DNA of 6,740 nt from Myxococcales bacterium (GCA_003157315.1 PMJE01000467.1:1-6740), one strand, 5' to 3'; positions 1 to 6,740 are shown, numbered from the stretch's first letter. A program made the numbers and translations. Notes: generated from the sequence alone by a model not told the origin.

Positions 1-536
1 CCTTTCTCAATCAGGACTACCAGCCCGACGTGCTGGCGAGCTGGGGCACGAATATCGACATTGCCAAGCGCAAGCTGGGCTACCGTCTGAGTCTCGATTC
101 GGGCAGCTACTCCGCCATTGCCAAGACCGGGGGCCAGTTCGAGGCAAGTCTCTCCATTCGCAACGATGGCTACGCTGCGCCCTTCAATCCCCGCGGACTG
201 AGCCTGGTTTTGCGCAATACCAACCTCGGCACCATCTACCTTGCCAAACTACCGGATGACCCGCGCCGCTTCGCCCCAGGAAGCAGCACCACCATTTCGC
301 ATACTTTCTGCCTTCCTTCCGACATCCCCGCAGGCACCTATGCGCTGCTTGTCAGCCTGGCCGATCCCGTGCCCGCACTTGCCACTCGCCCCGAATACGC
401 TATTCGTCTGGCCAACCTGAACACCTGGGAAGCCAGCACCGGCTACAACAACCTCAATCGCGTCCTCGTCGTCAGTCCCACGTTCACCACTGCCTCGTGC
501 AGCGCTGACGATATTTTGGTGTCTCTCGCAAACTAG
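1..536 (+). CDS. DUF4832 family protein, C-terminal part (5' end outside window)
   Basis: This is the C-terminal end of a protein whose start lies left of the window. The reading frame is open from base 3, beginning FLNQDYQPDVLASW, and continues to a TAG stop at 534-536, about 177 codons. The GTG at 30 is therefore an internal codon and not the start. The visible part matches what I recall of the DUF4832 C-terminus: a LGYRLSL strand entry at residues 22-28, a beta-sandwich-like stretch with SIRNDGYAAPFNPRGL at about 51-66, DPRRFAPG at about 86-93, then PAGTYALLVSLADP and EYAIRLAN. It closes with WEASTGYNNLNRVLVV. In full-length relatives this region usually follows a DUF4874/TIM-barrel-like N-terminal domain, and the family is thought to be exported and glycoside-hydrolase-like. 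The biochemical role is unknown. No terminator is evident after the stop. The family call is fairly firm from motif recall; the function is not known. Confidence 0.8.
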   Translation, partial: FLNQDYQPDVLASWGTNIDIAKRKLGYRLSLDSGSYSAIAKTGGQFEASLSIRNDGYAAPFNPRGLSLVLRNTNLGTIYLAKLPDDPRRFAPGSSTTISHTFCLPSDIPAGTYALLVSLADPVPALATRPEYAIRLANLNTWEASTGYNNLNRVLVVSPTFTTASCSADDILVSLAN

Positions 537-646
537 CTAGCATCCCGTGAACTGTGGATCGAAGTTAGCCAACATGTGGACGTGCATGTCTCGCCGGCCG
601 TGCTAGATCCTGCGTGGTCGTCGCTTTGTGATTCGGCGGCGGCGTG

Positions 647-653
647 AAAGGAG
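647..653 (+). promoter_or_regulatory. Ribosome-binding site of the DUF2911 gene
   Basis: AAAGGAG lies nine bases before the ATG at 663 and is a strong Shine-Dalgarno match. It fixes the start of the DUF2911 gene at 663. No sigma70-type -35/-10 pair could be recognised in the 537-646 gap upstream, although transcription probably begins there. Confidence 0.75.
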
Positions 654-662
654 CGTGTCCAC

Positions 663-1517
663 ATGTTCAGCGTTCGTCTTGCCTTCACCGCGGCGGTTTG
701 CGGGTCGGTTTCTCTGCTATCCTCGCAGGCTATGTCCCAGCCTGAGTTGCCACGTCCCAGTCCTGCGGCCAAGGTGTCGCAGGTTATCGGACTGACCGAG
801 GTGTCGGTCGAGTACAGCAGCCCGGCGGTGAAGAACCGCAAGATATGGGGCGGGCTGGTGCCCTATGATCAGATGTGGCGGACCGGGGCAAACCAGGCGA
901 CCAAGATCAGTTTCAGCAAGGACGCGGTGTTTGCCGGCAAGCCTGTGCCGGCCGGAAGCTACGCCTTGTTCACCATCCCAAGCAAGGGCGCGTGGACCGT
1001 GGTGCTCAACAAGAAGGCCGATCAGGCGGGCACAGGGCGGGACTACAAGGCCGAGCTGGACCTGCTTCGCGTGCAGTTGCCCACCAAGGCGGCTCCTTTC
1101 CGCGAGCGGATGACGTTTTTCTTCGCCGATTTCACCGACGACGAGGCTGCGCTCAATCTGGAATGGGAGCGACTGCGGCTTTCCATCCCTATTAAGATGC
1201 ACACGGCAGAGCAAGCCCTGGCCAACATAGCCGCCAGCATCGACGGCACCTGGCGAACCTTCGCCTTTGCCGCGCGTTACATGCTGGAGACCAAGAAGGA
1301 CTACAACACTGGCCTCAAGTACATCGACCAGTCGCTGGCGCTGAAGGAAGATTGGTTCAACTTGTGGATCAAGGCGTCTCTGCTCGCGGGCAAGGGCAAC
1401 TACAAGGATGCCTACGCTTTGGCCGAGAAGGCCTACCAGCTCGGCCAGAAGGCAGAGTACTTCTTCTTCGAGGCCGATGTGAAGAAGGCGCTTAGCGAGT
1501 GGAAGAAGAAACTCTAG
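663..1517 (+). CDS. Exported DUF2911 domain protein with C-terminal TPR-like region
   Basis: A complete gene of 284 residues. Residues 1-25 form a signal peptide: MFSVR, then a hydrophobic stretch up to about 20, then possible signal peptidase I sites after SSQA or QAMS. There is no proper lipobox, so a soluble periplasmic protein is expected. Residues about 30-178 carry the DUF2911 signature, including VEYSSPAVKNRKIWGGLVPY (49-68), MWRTGANQATKISFSKD, then KPVPAGSYALFTIP (93-106) and LEWERLRLSIPI near 166-177. Residues about 185-284 are helical and look like two or three TPR-type repeats (YNTGLKYIDQSLAL, then YKDAYALAEKAYQL), ending in a lysine-rich tail. DUF2911 proteins are frequent in Bacteroidota and Acidobacteriota and have no established biochemical role. 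The start is supported by AAAGGAG nine bases upstream. The 3' end overlaps the converging bshA gene by 26 bp. Confidence 0.88.
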   Translation: MFSVRLAFTAAVCGSVSLLSSQAMSQPELPRPSPAAKVSQVIGLTEVSVEYSSPAVKNRKIWGGLVPYDQMWRTGANQATKISFSKDAVFAGKPVPAGSYALFTIPSKGAWTVVLNKKADQAGTGRDYKAELDLLRVQLPTKAAPFRERMTFFFADFTDDEAALNLEWERLRLSIPIKMHTAEQALANIAASIDGTWRTFAFAARYMLETKKDYNTGLKYIDQSLALKEDWFNLWIKASLLAGKGNYKDAYALAEKAYQLGQKAEYFFFEADVKKALSEWKKKL

Positions 1518-2640
1518 CGCCGACGACGACCCGACGATAGGCCGCCTGGTAGCGGTCCACGGCGGGTTCAAGCTGAAAGTGCGTTTCGGCGCGAGCGCGC
1601 GCGGCCCGGGACATCCGTACGTGAAGGTCCGCGTCGGTGAGTAGGCGGAGCACGTGCTTCGACATTTCATCCACGTTACCCACCGGAGCCAGAAAGCCGG
1701 TCTCACCATCTAGCACGACCTCGGGAAGACCGCCCACGTTGCAGGCCACCACCGGCACGCCACAAGCCATGGCCTCTAGCGCGCCCAGGCCGAAGCTCTC
1801 AGTCTCGCTGGGCAGCAGGAAGACGTCGCTGCCTTGCAGGACCTCGGCCACGTTCGCGCTCTCGCCGAAGAACTTCACATCGTTACCCAGAGCGAGCGAA
1901 CGAATTAGCGTCTCGACGCACGGGCGTTCCGGGCCGTCGCCGATCAGGTGCAACGTCACTGGCATTTCGCCGCGCACGCGCGCGAAGACGCGCACGACGT
2001 CCTCGACCCGCTTGAGCGGACGAAAGTTCGAGACATGGGTGAGGATCCGCTCTGCTGGCACGATCTTGGGGCGACTCGGGCGAAAGCGATGTGTGTCGAC
2101 GAAGTTCGGGATCACCTCGATGCTGGTCTCGCGGGGCAGGCCAAGTCGGAGGTAGGCCTGCTCTGCCAACCAACGCGAAGGCGTGGTGATTCCATCCGCA
2201 GCCAGAACCGCGAACCGGGTGAGAGACGAGAACTTGGGATCCGCACCGATGCGGGTGACGTCCGTGCCATGCAGGGTGACAAGCAGCTTGGGTGCGCCCG
2301 CGCTCAAGACCTGGCGGGCCAGGTAGGCGCCCAGCGCGTGGGGAACGGCGTAGTGAACATGGAGAAGGTCCAGGCGTTCCGCTTGCGCCACTTCGATCAT
2401 CTCGGCCGCCAGGGCCAGGGCATATGAGCTCTGTGCGGGCACGGGATAGTCGAGGGCGGTGACGGCATGAAACGAGAGGTTGGGGCAGGAGAGGTCGAGG
2501 CGTGCGGGCGGCTTGTCGCTGAAGAACGCAACCTGGTGCCCCCGCCGCGCCATCGCCATGCCAATTTCCGACGCGATCACGCCACTGCCACCAAAGCTGG
2601 AAAAACATGCCACGCCGATGCGCAGTTGGTCTGCGCTCAT
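1492..2640 (-). CDS. bshA: BshA, N-acetyl-alpha-D-glucosaminyl L-malate synthase
   Basis: BshA catalyses the first step of bacillithiol synthesis in the cytoplasm: transfer of GlcNAc from UDP-GlcNAc to L-malate. It is a GT4-family retaining glycosyltransferase with a GT-B fold. The 382-residue product has the usual family length. Visible motifs, in order, are the N-terminal glycine-rich loop FSSFGGSGVIASE (13-25), the BshA-typical HVHYAVPHA (94-102), LHGTDVT (123-129), VIPNFVDTHRF (177-187), THVSNFRPLKRVEDV (201-215), GDGPE (234-238), and the UDP-sugar-binding stretch LPSETESFGLGALEAMACGV (276-295). The HVHYAVPHA and SNFRPLKRV motifs separate it from generic GT4 enzymes. I chose the ATG at 2640 because the frame upstream is only a shadow of bshC. 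That ATG overlaps the bshC stop as ATGA, and GGAG lies eight bases before it. The gene ends with TAA at 1492-1494, inside the end of the DUF2911 gene. Confidence 0.93.
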   Translation of the reverse strand: MSADQLRIGVACFSSFGGSGVIASEIGMAMARRGHQVAFFSDKPPARLDLSCPNLSFHAVTALDYPVPAQSSYALALAAEMIEVAQAERLDLLHVHYAVPHALGAYLARQVLSAGAPKLLVTLHGTDVTRIGADPKFSSLTRFAVLAADGITTPSRWLAEQAYLRLGLPRETSIEVIPNFVDTHRFRPSRPKIVPAERILTHVSNFRPLKRVEDVVRVFARVRGEMPVTLHLIGDGPERPCVETLIRSLALGNDVKFFGESANVAEVLQGSDVFLLPSETESFGLGALEAMACGVPVVACNVGGLPEVVLDGETGFLAPVGNVDEMSKHVLRLLTDADLHVRMSRAARARAETHFQLEPAVDRYQAAYRRVVVGARVSSSTR

Positions 2641-4271
2641 GGCAAGAGCTCCAGAATCTCTGTGGCAAAGGCGCCCGCCTGCTCCAGCCGGTCTAGCACC
2701 AGACGCTTGCAGGCCGACACGCCCAAGCGCCCGGCCAGCCAGGGCCAACCATAGAACCGCTCTTGCGCGACACCACCGGGATGCAGGACCGTCTCAAGCT
2801 GCTGGATCCTGCGCCGTGCAGTCCCATCCTGCTCGAGCAAATCGCGTGCGTAGCGTCCAATCAGCTGTTCCAGGGTGTGGGCCACACTTTCCCGGGTGCG
2901 CTGCGCGGGTCGGCGCAGATGCTCGCCGGATGCAGAAATGGCCGAAGTGATTGCCTCCACCGCGGGCAGGATCTGCCCAGCAAGTCGATCGCGCAATTCC
3001 TGCGGATCGGGTGAGTCGCTGGGCCGCTCTGTGCGCACACGGGCGCGGATCTCATGCTCAGGCCGCGCCAGATCAGAGGCGTGAAGCCCGGACTGCTCCA
3101 ACCAGCGGCGGGTGCGAGCATCCACACAACGAAAACGCGCACGCGGGACCAGGAGCGGGGGCACCACGCCGAAGTGTTGGTAGATCGGCGGCAGCTCGGC
3201 AAAGTAGTTGATCTCGCCGGGACCACCGACATAGGCCACGGTTGGCAAGAGCGCGTCTTGCACGACCGGGCGCAAAAGCGCGGAAGCGGAGAAGCGCAGC
3301 GGCTCGCGAGCAAGCAGGTCGAGCAATTCGGATTGGGCGATCGTCTCGGTGGAGCCAACCAACCTCCACTGCGCGGTCCCGTCGCTTGCATGCATTTCCT
3401 GCAGGCGAAAGCGTGGCCCGGCCGCGCTGCCTTGGTGAAAAAACACCAGCGTGCAGGAGCGAACCGGAACCTGCGTAGCAAATCCCGCTGCCGCAAGTGC
3501 AGCCTGGCGTTCTTGCAGATGCCGTTCGATCAAGCCAGCGTGCTCGATGCACGACCGGTAGATGGGCGCAGCCAGGGACGCCACGCGCGCGTCGCGCGGA
3601 TCGAGAAAGATCAGCCCCTGGTCGGCGAAAAGCGTCGCCAGCACCCCGGCGAATGCCGCGGCGAGAGACCGCCCGGGCCGATATTGTGACCGCAAGAGCG
3701 CCAATACCTCTTCTGCCCCTGGCTGGCCATCGAGCAGAGAGCCCAGCTGGTCGAGCACACCGTCGATCTCCGCTCCCAAGCACCGGTGCGCGACGGACAC
3801 CCGGGACTCAGGCTCGTTGCCCTCGGCCAATTCGAGGCGCACGGGCTGCCCATCCGGTCCGGCTACCGCGCAGGTGCGGATCTCGGCAAAGTCGTGGTCC
3901 TCGGTTTGCAGCCAAAAGAGCGGCACGCAGCGTACGCCTGACTCAGCCTCGATGGCCCGCGCCACCGCAACTGCCGAGGCCGCCTTGTAGAATGTGTAGA
4001 GCGGGCCAAGGAAGAGTCCCACCTGTTGCCCAGTTGCGACGATAGCGACGCCGCCCTTTTCCAGGGCATCCAGATTCGCTTGGCGAGCCGCGCTTGCCGG
4101 CAAGGCGGCTTGTTGCTCGCGCAGGACATCCAGCAAGGCTGCGGGTAGCTTGCGACCGGCAGCGACCCTGGCGGCGCTTTGCCGTTCAGCCGGGTCGCGA
4201 AACCCTGGCGAAAAGAGCGCGTGTGCAGCAGACTCACCCGCGAGGTAGGAATCAGAAAATGCGCGGCCCAC
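2637..4271 (-). CDS. bshC: BshC, putative cysteine ligase of bacillithiol synthesis
   Basis: BshC adds cysteine to glucosaminyl-malate, the last step of bacillithiol synthesis in the cytoplasm. Counting from a GTG at 4271 the protein has 544 residues, the usual size for the family. Conserved blocks are GQQVGLFLGPLYTFYKAAS at about 81-99 (Rossmann-like core entry), VPLFWLQTEDHDFAEI at about 116-131, YVGGPGEINYFAELPPIYQH in the middle, followed by VVPPLLVPRARF, and a helical C-terminal part ending near ERFYGWPWLAGRLG. No key block is missing. The start is uncertain. The GTG at 4271 has no clear Shine-Dalgarno. The preceding in-frame residues VYSTPK resemble the family N-terminus, so the true start could lie upstream, for example ATG at 4367. 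That would overlap the signal-peptide part of the divergent PIG-L gene. The stop overlaps the bshA start (ATGA), so bshC and bshA form one transcription unit. The upstream gene is divergent and only a few tens of bases away. Confidence 0.92.
   Translation of the reverse strand: MGRAFSDSYLAGESAAHALFSPGFRDPAERQSAARVAAGRKLPAALLDVLREQQAALPASAARQANLDALEKGGVAIVATGQQVGLFLGPLYTFYKAASAVAVARAIEAESGVRCVPLFWLQTEDHDFAEIRTCAVAGPDGQPVRLELAEGNEPESRVSVAHRCLGAEIDGVLDQLGSLLDGQPGAEEVLALLRSQYRPGRSLAAAFAGVLATLFADQGLIFLDPRDARVASLAAPIYRSCIEHAGLIERHLQERQAALAAAGFATQVPVRSCTLVFFHQGSAAGPRFRLQEMHASDGTAQWRLVGSTETIAQSELLDLLAREPLRFSASALLRPVVQDALLPTVAYVGGPGEINYFAELPPIYQHFGVVPPLLVPRARFRCVDARTRRWLEQSGLHASDLARPEHEIRARVRTERPSDSPDPQELRDRLAGQILPAVEAITSAISASGEHLRRPAQRTRESVAHTLEQLIGRYARDLLEQDGTARRRIQQLETVLHPGGVAQERFYGWPWLAGRLGVSACKRLVLDRLEQAGAFATEILELLP
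2649..2652 (-). promoter_or_regulatory. Ribosome-binding site of bshA inside bshC
   Basis: On the minus strand GGAG stands eight bases before the bshA ATG (2640), within the last codons of bshC. Together with the ATGA overlap of the bshC stop (2639-2637) and the bshA start (2640-2638), it suggests that bshA is translated by coupling to, or reinitiation after, bshC. Confidence 0.55.
4243..4250 (+). promoter_or_regulatory. Possible ribosome-binding site for the alternative ATG start of the PIG-L gene
   Basis: AGGTAGGA ends eight bases before an in-frame ATG at 4259. If used, it adds 15 residues (MRGPLLALSILGGGF) to the PIG-L precursor and makes its start overlap the GTG start of bshC head to head. 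It also sits inside bshC, so it may be chance coding sequence. Confidence 0.3.
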
Positions 4272-4281
4272 TTTTGGCGTT

Positions 4282-4291
4282 GAGTATACTC
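4282..4291 (+). promoter_or_regulatory. Perfect 10-bp palindrome between the divergent bshC and PIG-L genes
   Basis: GAGTATACTC equals its own reverse complement and sits in the only stretch between the two divergent starts (4271 and 4304). It contains TATACT on both strands, which resembles a -10 element facing each way. It could be a shared promoter core or the half-sites of a dimeric regulator. No matching -35 elements were found at 16-18 bp on either strand. A forward start from this -10 would fall close to the GGAGG at 4295-4299, so the promoter reading is weak. Confidence 0.25.
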
Positions 4292-4294
4292 GGC

Positions 4295-4299
4295 GGAGG
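4295..4299 (+). promoter_or_regulatory. Ribosome-binding site candidate for the TTG start of the PIG-L gene
   Basis: GGAGG is followed after four bases by TTG at 4304. The spacing is short but workable. It supports the start that gives the cleanest signal peptide and leaves a gap of about 30 bp to the bshC start. Confidence 0.4.
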
Positions 4300-4303
4300 T
4301 TTC

Positions 4304-6740
4304 TTGCGCCGGGTAAGCTTTGGCTTTCTGTTTTCGGTCGTTCTCTTGCCCATGACCATTCTTCCATCCAACCGTGCACAGGCTGATCCGACCGAACTTG
4401 ACAGTGCGCAGATCCAACTGGCCTTGCGCAAGCTCGGCGTGGTGGGCAGCGCGCTCTATATCGGCGCACACCCGGATGACGAAAACACTAACCTGCTCGC
4501 GTATCTTTCCAATGAGGCGCTCTTGCGCACGGCCTATCTGTCGCTCACCCGCGGCGACGGAGGGCAGAACCTGATCGGCGCAGAGCAGGGCGCAGAGCTG
4601 GGCGTGATCCGCACGCAGGAGCTGCTGGCCGCGCGCAGGGTGGATGGGGCGGAACAGTTTTTCACCCGCGCGCGCGACTTTGGCTACTCGAAGAGTCCCG
4701 AAGAAACCCTGCGCATCTGGGGCCGGGACGCTGTGCTGGCCGATGTGGTTTGGGTCATCCGGCGTTTTCGACCCGACATCATCATCACCCGTTTTTCTCC
4801 TGAGCTGGGCGACACGCACGGGCACCACACAGCCTCGGCGCGGCTCGCGGCGGAAGCATTTCGGGCAGCCGCGGACTCCACACGTTTCCCGGAGCAACTT
4901 GGGCGAGGAGTGCAACCCTGGCAAGCGCAGCGGCTGTTTTGGAACCGTTCTTCGTGGAGCATCAAGCCGGGGGAGGCTTTGTCCGAGTTCCTCAGCATGG
5001 ACGTGGGCAAGTACAATCCGCTATTGGGGCTTTCCTACGGCGAGATGGCGGCAGACAGCCGCAGCATGCACAAGAGTCAAGGCTTCGGCGTGGCACGCAC
5101 GCGCGGGCCAATCATCGAGTACTTCAAGCTGCTGGACCAGGCAGTTTCCGCTCCTGCGCTCGCCGGCAGCGTGCTGGGTGGGATCGACTTCTCCTGGTCG
5201 CGCATCAAGGACAGCAACCAGGTTGCGCGCCTGGTTGAACGGGCGGCGCGCCAATTTGTGCCTGCGGCGCCGCACAAGATCATCCCAATCCTCTTGCAGT
5301 TGGACCAAGCCCTGGACTTTGTCCCCGATGCGTACTGGCGCACATACAAGGAGGACCAGGTGCGCGAGTTGGTCTTGGCTTGTGCAGGACTCTTTATTGA
5401 AGCGACCGCCGCCGATTTTCGTGCCGTGCCGGGCGAGACCGTGGAGGTGACGGCGACGGCCATCAATCGCTCGCCCGCCGAGTTTTCTCTGCGCGAAGTC
5501 CGCCTGCCAGACTCCGTCATCCCGATGAGGATAGGCTCGCTCGCTTCGTTTGAGGTGAAGCGAACCGTCCGCGTTCCAATCACATCGGCTCTGACCACTC
5601 CCTACTGGCTGGTCGCGCCGCCTGAGCCAGGACTCTTCCATGTCGAAGATCCCACGCTGGTCGGCATGCCTGAGGCCCCTGCGCCGCTCGCCGTCGAGTT
5701 CGTGCTGGTCTCCCCCATCTCCACGCTGACCGTGAAACGGCCCATCACTTTCAAGTGGACCGATCCGGTGGCGGGCGAGCGCTATCGTCCCCTCGAAGTC
5801 ACACCCCCGGTGCTGGTGCGGCCTACCAGTACGGTCTTGGTTTTGCCCAATGGCGAGCCGCGAAGCCTGGGCGTCCGCCTGACCGCGGTGGCGGCGCCAA
5901 TCTCCGGCACCCTGCATCCCGAGATTCCAGCGGGCTGGTCAGTGTCCCCAGCAAGCGCCCCCTTTGAACTTGCGGCCAAAGGCGACGAGAAGGAGATCCT
6001 TTTCCAGATTCAGCCGTCCACCAAGCTGGGCAGCCAGGCTTCCGCCAGGGGTGTCTTGCGCTTTTCGGCAGCGGTCGGCGCAGAGCGCTTCTCGCTCGGC
6101 CAAACCCGCATCGAGCACAGTCACATTCCGATGCAGACGATTCTTGCCAAGGCCGACGTGCAGTTGGTCGCCTTTCCGCTGGAACGGAGAGGAACGCGAA
6201 TCGCCTACCTTCCCGGCCCGGGCGACGAGATTCCCGCCAGCCTACGGCAGGCCGGCTACCAGGTGACGGTCATCAGCGACCCGGTACTGGCGGACGCGGC
6301 GGCGAGCCAAAGCGCTGCCGCCTTTGCCAATTTCGATGCCGTGGTCACCGGTGTGCGCGCATTCAACAGCAATGCGCGGGTGCGCGCCGCCCACGCGGCA
6401 TTGCTCGCCTATGTACAGGCCGGCGGCACCCTGGTAGTCCAGTACAACACCAACAACCGTTTGATCCCGCTTAACACGCCGATTGGCCCCTTTCCCCTCG
6501 CGATCGGCCAGGAACGCGTGACCGACGAAAACGCGCCGGTCACTTTCATTTTGCCCGCCCATTCCATCCTCAACTCCCCCAACAAGATTTCCGAGCGCGA
6601 TTTCGAAGGCTGGCAGCAAGAGCGTGGGCTCTACTTTGCATCCACTTGGGACGCGCGCTATCAAACCGTGGTGTCCATGAATGACCCCGGCGAGCCGGGT
6701 TTGCGTGGTGGCATCCTGGTGGCTCGGTATGGGAAGGGAA
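4304..6740 (+). CDS. Exported multidomain PIG-L (LmbE-like) zinc deacetylase, 3' end outside window
   Basis: A long frame, open to the right edge, with at least 812 residues. Numbering is from TTG 4304; the start could also be ATG 4259. Residues 1-27 form a signal peptide: MRR, hydrophobic VSFGFLFSVVLLP, then a likely cut after NRAQA. Residues about 45-320 are the PIG-L deacetylase domain, with the zinc and catalytic motif GAHPDDE (54-60), TRGDGGQNLIG, and the second metal motif GDTHGHH (170-176), equivalent to HPDH of BshB and MshB. The family hydrolyses N-acetyl groups on GlcNAc-type sugars. Residues about 370-470 look like a beta-sandwich (GETVEVTATAINRSP). A second, NEW3-like sandwich follows around 500-590 (PEIPAGWSVSPASAPFEL). 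From about 630 there is a class I amidotransferase- or ThuA-like fold (RIAYLPGPGDEIPASLRQAG, then FDAVVTGVRAF, then LLAYVQAGGTLVVQYN) with no obvious catalytic cysteine. The gene diverges from bshC, but export and extra domains argue against its being BshB. The substrate is unknown, perhaps a periplasmic amino-sugar polymer. Confidence 0.87.
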   Translation, partial: MRRVSFGFLFSVVLLPMTILPSNRAQADPTELDSAQIQLALRKLGVVGSALYIGAHPDDENTNLLAYLSNEALLRTAYLSLTRGDGGQNLIGAEQGAELGVIRTQELLAARRVDGAEQFFTRARDFGYSKSPEETLRIWGRDAVLADVVWVIRRFRPDIIITRFSPELGDTHGHHTASARLAAEAFRAAADSTRFPEQLGRGVQPWQAQRLFWNRSSWSIKPGEALSEFLSMDVGKYNPLLGLSYGEMAADSRSMHKSQGFGVARTRGPIIEYFKLLDQAVSAPALAGSVLGGIDFSWSRIKDSNQVARLVERAARQFVPAAPHKIIPILLQLDQALDFVPDAYWRTYKEDQVRELVLACAGLFIEATAADFRAVPGETVEVTATAINRSPAEFSLREVRLPDSVIPMRIGSLASFEVKRTVRVPITSALTTPYWLVAPPEPGLFHVEDPTLVGMPEAPAPLAVEFVLVSPISTLTVKRPITFKWTDPVAGERYRPLEVTPPVLVRPTSTVLVLPNGEPRSLGVRLTAVAAPISGTLHPEIPAGWSVSPASAPFELAAKGDEKEILFQIQPSTKLGSQASARGVLRFSAAVGAERFSLGQTRIEHSHIPMQTILAKADVQLVAFPLERRGTRIAYLPGPGDEIPASLRQAGYQVTVISDPVLADAAASQSAAAFANFDAVVTGVRAFNSNARVRAAHAALLAYVQAGGTLVVQYNTNNRLIPLNTPIGPFPLAIGQERVTDENAPVTFILPAHSILNSPNKISERDFEGWQQERGLYFASTWDARYQTVVSMNDPGEPGLRGGILVARYGKG

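Noticed and set aside
533..540. CTAGCTAG palindrome at the DUF4832 stop codon
   Set aside because: It is only eight bases and overlaps the stop. It has no stem extension or T-run, so it is not a terminator, and there is no second copy to suggest a site.
537..662. Possible small RNA, riboswitch or terminator between the DUF4832 and DUF2911 genes
   Set aside because: I looked for a GC-rich hairpin with a T-run and for a promoter pair and found neither. Only the AAAGGAG ribosome-binding site is supported.
717..1709. Minus-strand 330-codon open frame antisense to the DUF2911 gene
   Set aside because: Its sequence has no recognisable domain and reads as a GC-rich shadow. It lies opposite a well-supported gene with signal peptide, family motifs and ribosome-binding site, and it also overlaps the bshA end.
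1883..2668. Minus-strand 261-codon open frame within bshA
   Set aside because: It is a shifted frame of bshA, rich in Arg, Pro and Gly with no motif. BshA itself is complete in its own frame, so there is no frameshift to explain.
3054..3689. Plus-strand 211-codon open frame opposite bshC
   Set aside because: It is a low-complexity shadow of bshC, which is intact across the same stretch.
4352..4354. ATG at 4352 as the PIG-L start
   Set aside because: Starting here would remove the hydrophobic leader and leave MTILPSNRAQADP. There is no good ribosome-binding site, and the upstream frame encodes a clear signal peptide.
4644..5450. Plus-strand 268-codon open frame overlapping the PIG-L gene
   Set aside because: It is a +1 frame shadow full of Arg, Ser and Thr. 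The PIG-L frame is open through the whole stretch and carries the zinc motifs.
5021..5917. Minus-strand 298-codon open frame opposite the PIG-L gene
   Set aside because: No family motif and no ribosome-binding site; it lies antisense to the continuous PIG-L frame.

Overview
The window looks like chromosomal DNA from a GC-rich (about 60% by eye) Gram-negative bacterium. Acidobacteriota is the most likely phylum. This is inferred from the mix of families: a DUF4832 protein, an exported DUF2911 protein with a TPR-like tail, bacillithiol (BSH) synthesis genes, and a very large exported PIG-L deacetylase with extra C-terminal domains. I cannot place it more precisely from this sequence. Coding density is very high, and there are no RNA genes, mobile elements or CRISPR arrays.

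Layout. (1) Positions 1-536 (+) hold the 3' end of a DUF4832 gene that enters from the left edge. (2) A gap of about 125 bp carries a good ribosome-binding site. It is followed by a complete exported DUF2911 protein (663-1517, +). (3) A two-gene minus-strand unit follows, bshC (start near 4271) then bshA (start 2640, end 1492). The two are joined by a 4-base ATGA stop/start overlap. The bshA end converges on and overlaps the DUF2911 end by 26 bp. (4) Starting almost back to back with bshC, a long plus-strand gene runs off the right edge. It encodes a secreted PIG-L zinc deacetylase with beta-sandwich and amidotransferase-like C-terminal domains.

How the genes work together. BshA makes GlcNAc-malate from UDP-GlcNAc and L-malate. 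BshC adds cysteine to the deacetylated glucosamine-malate to give bacillithiol. The middle step, deacetylation by the PIG-L enzyme BshB, has no obvious cytoplasmic gene in the window. The PIG-L protein beside bshC belongs to the right superfamily, but it has an N-terminal signal peptide and several extra domains. It is therefore probably a periplasmic or outer-surface deacetylase of another N-acetylated sugar, not BshB itself. That juxtaposition, together with the very tight divergent junction containing a perfect 10-bp palindrome, is the main point of interest. I see no convincing new defence, mobile or RNA-based system here; most of the window is ordinary housekeeping and accessory metabolism.
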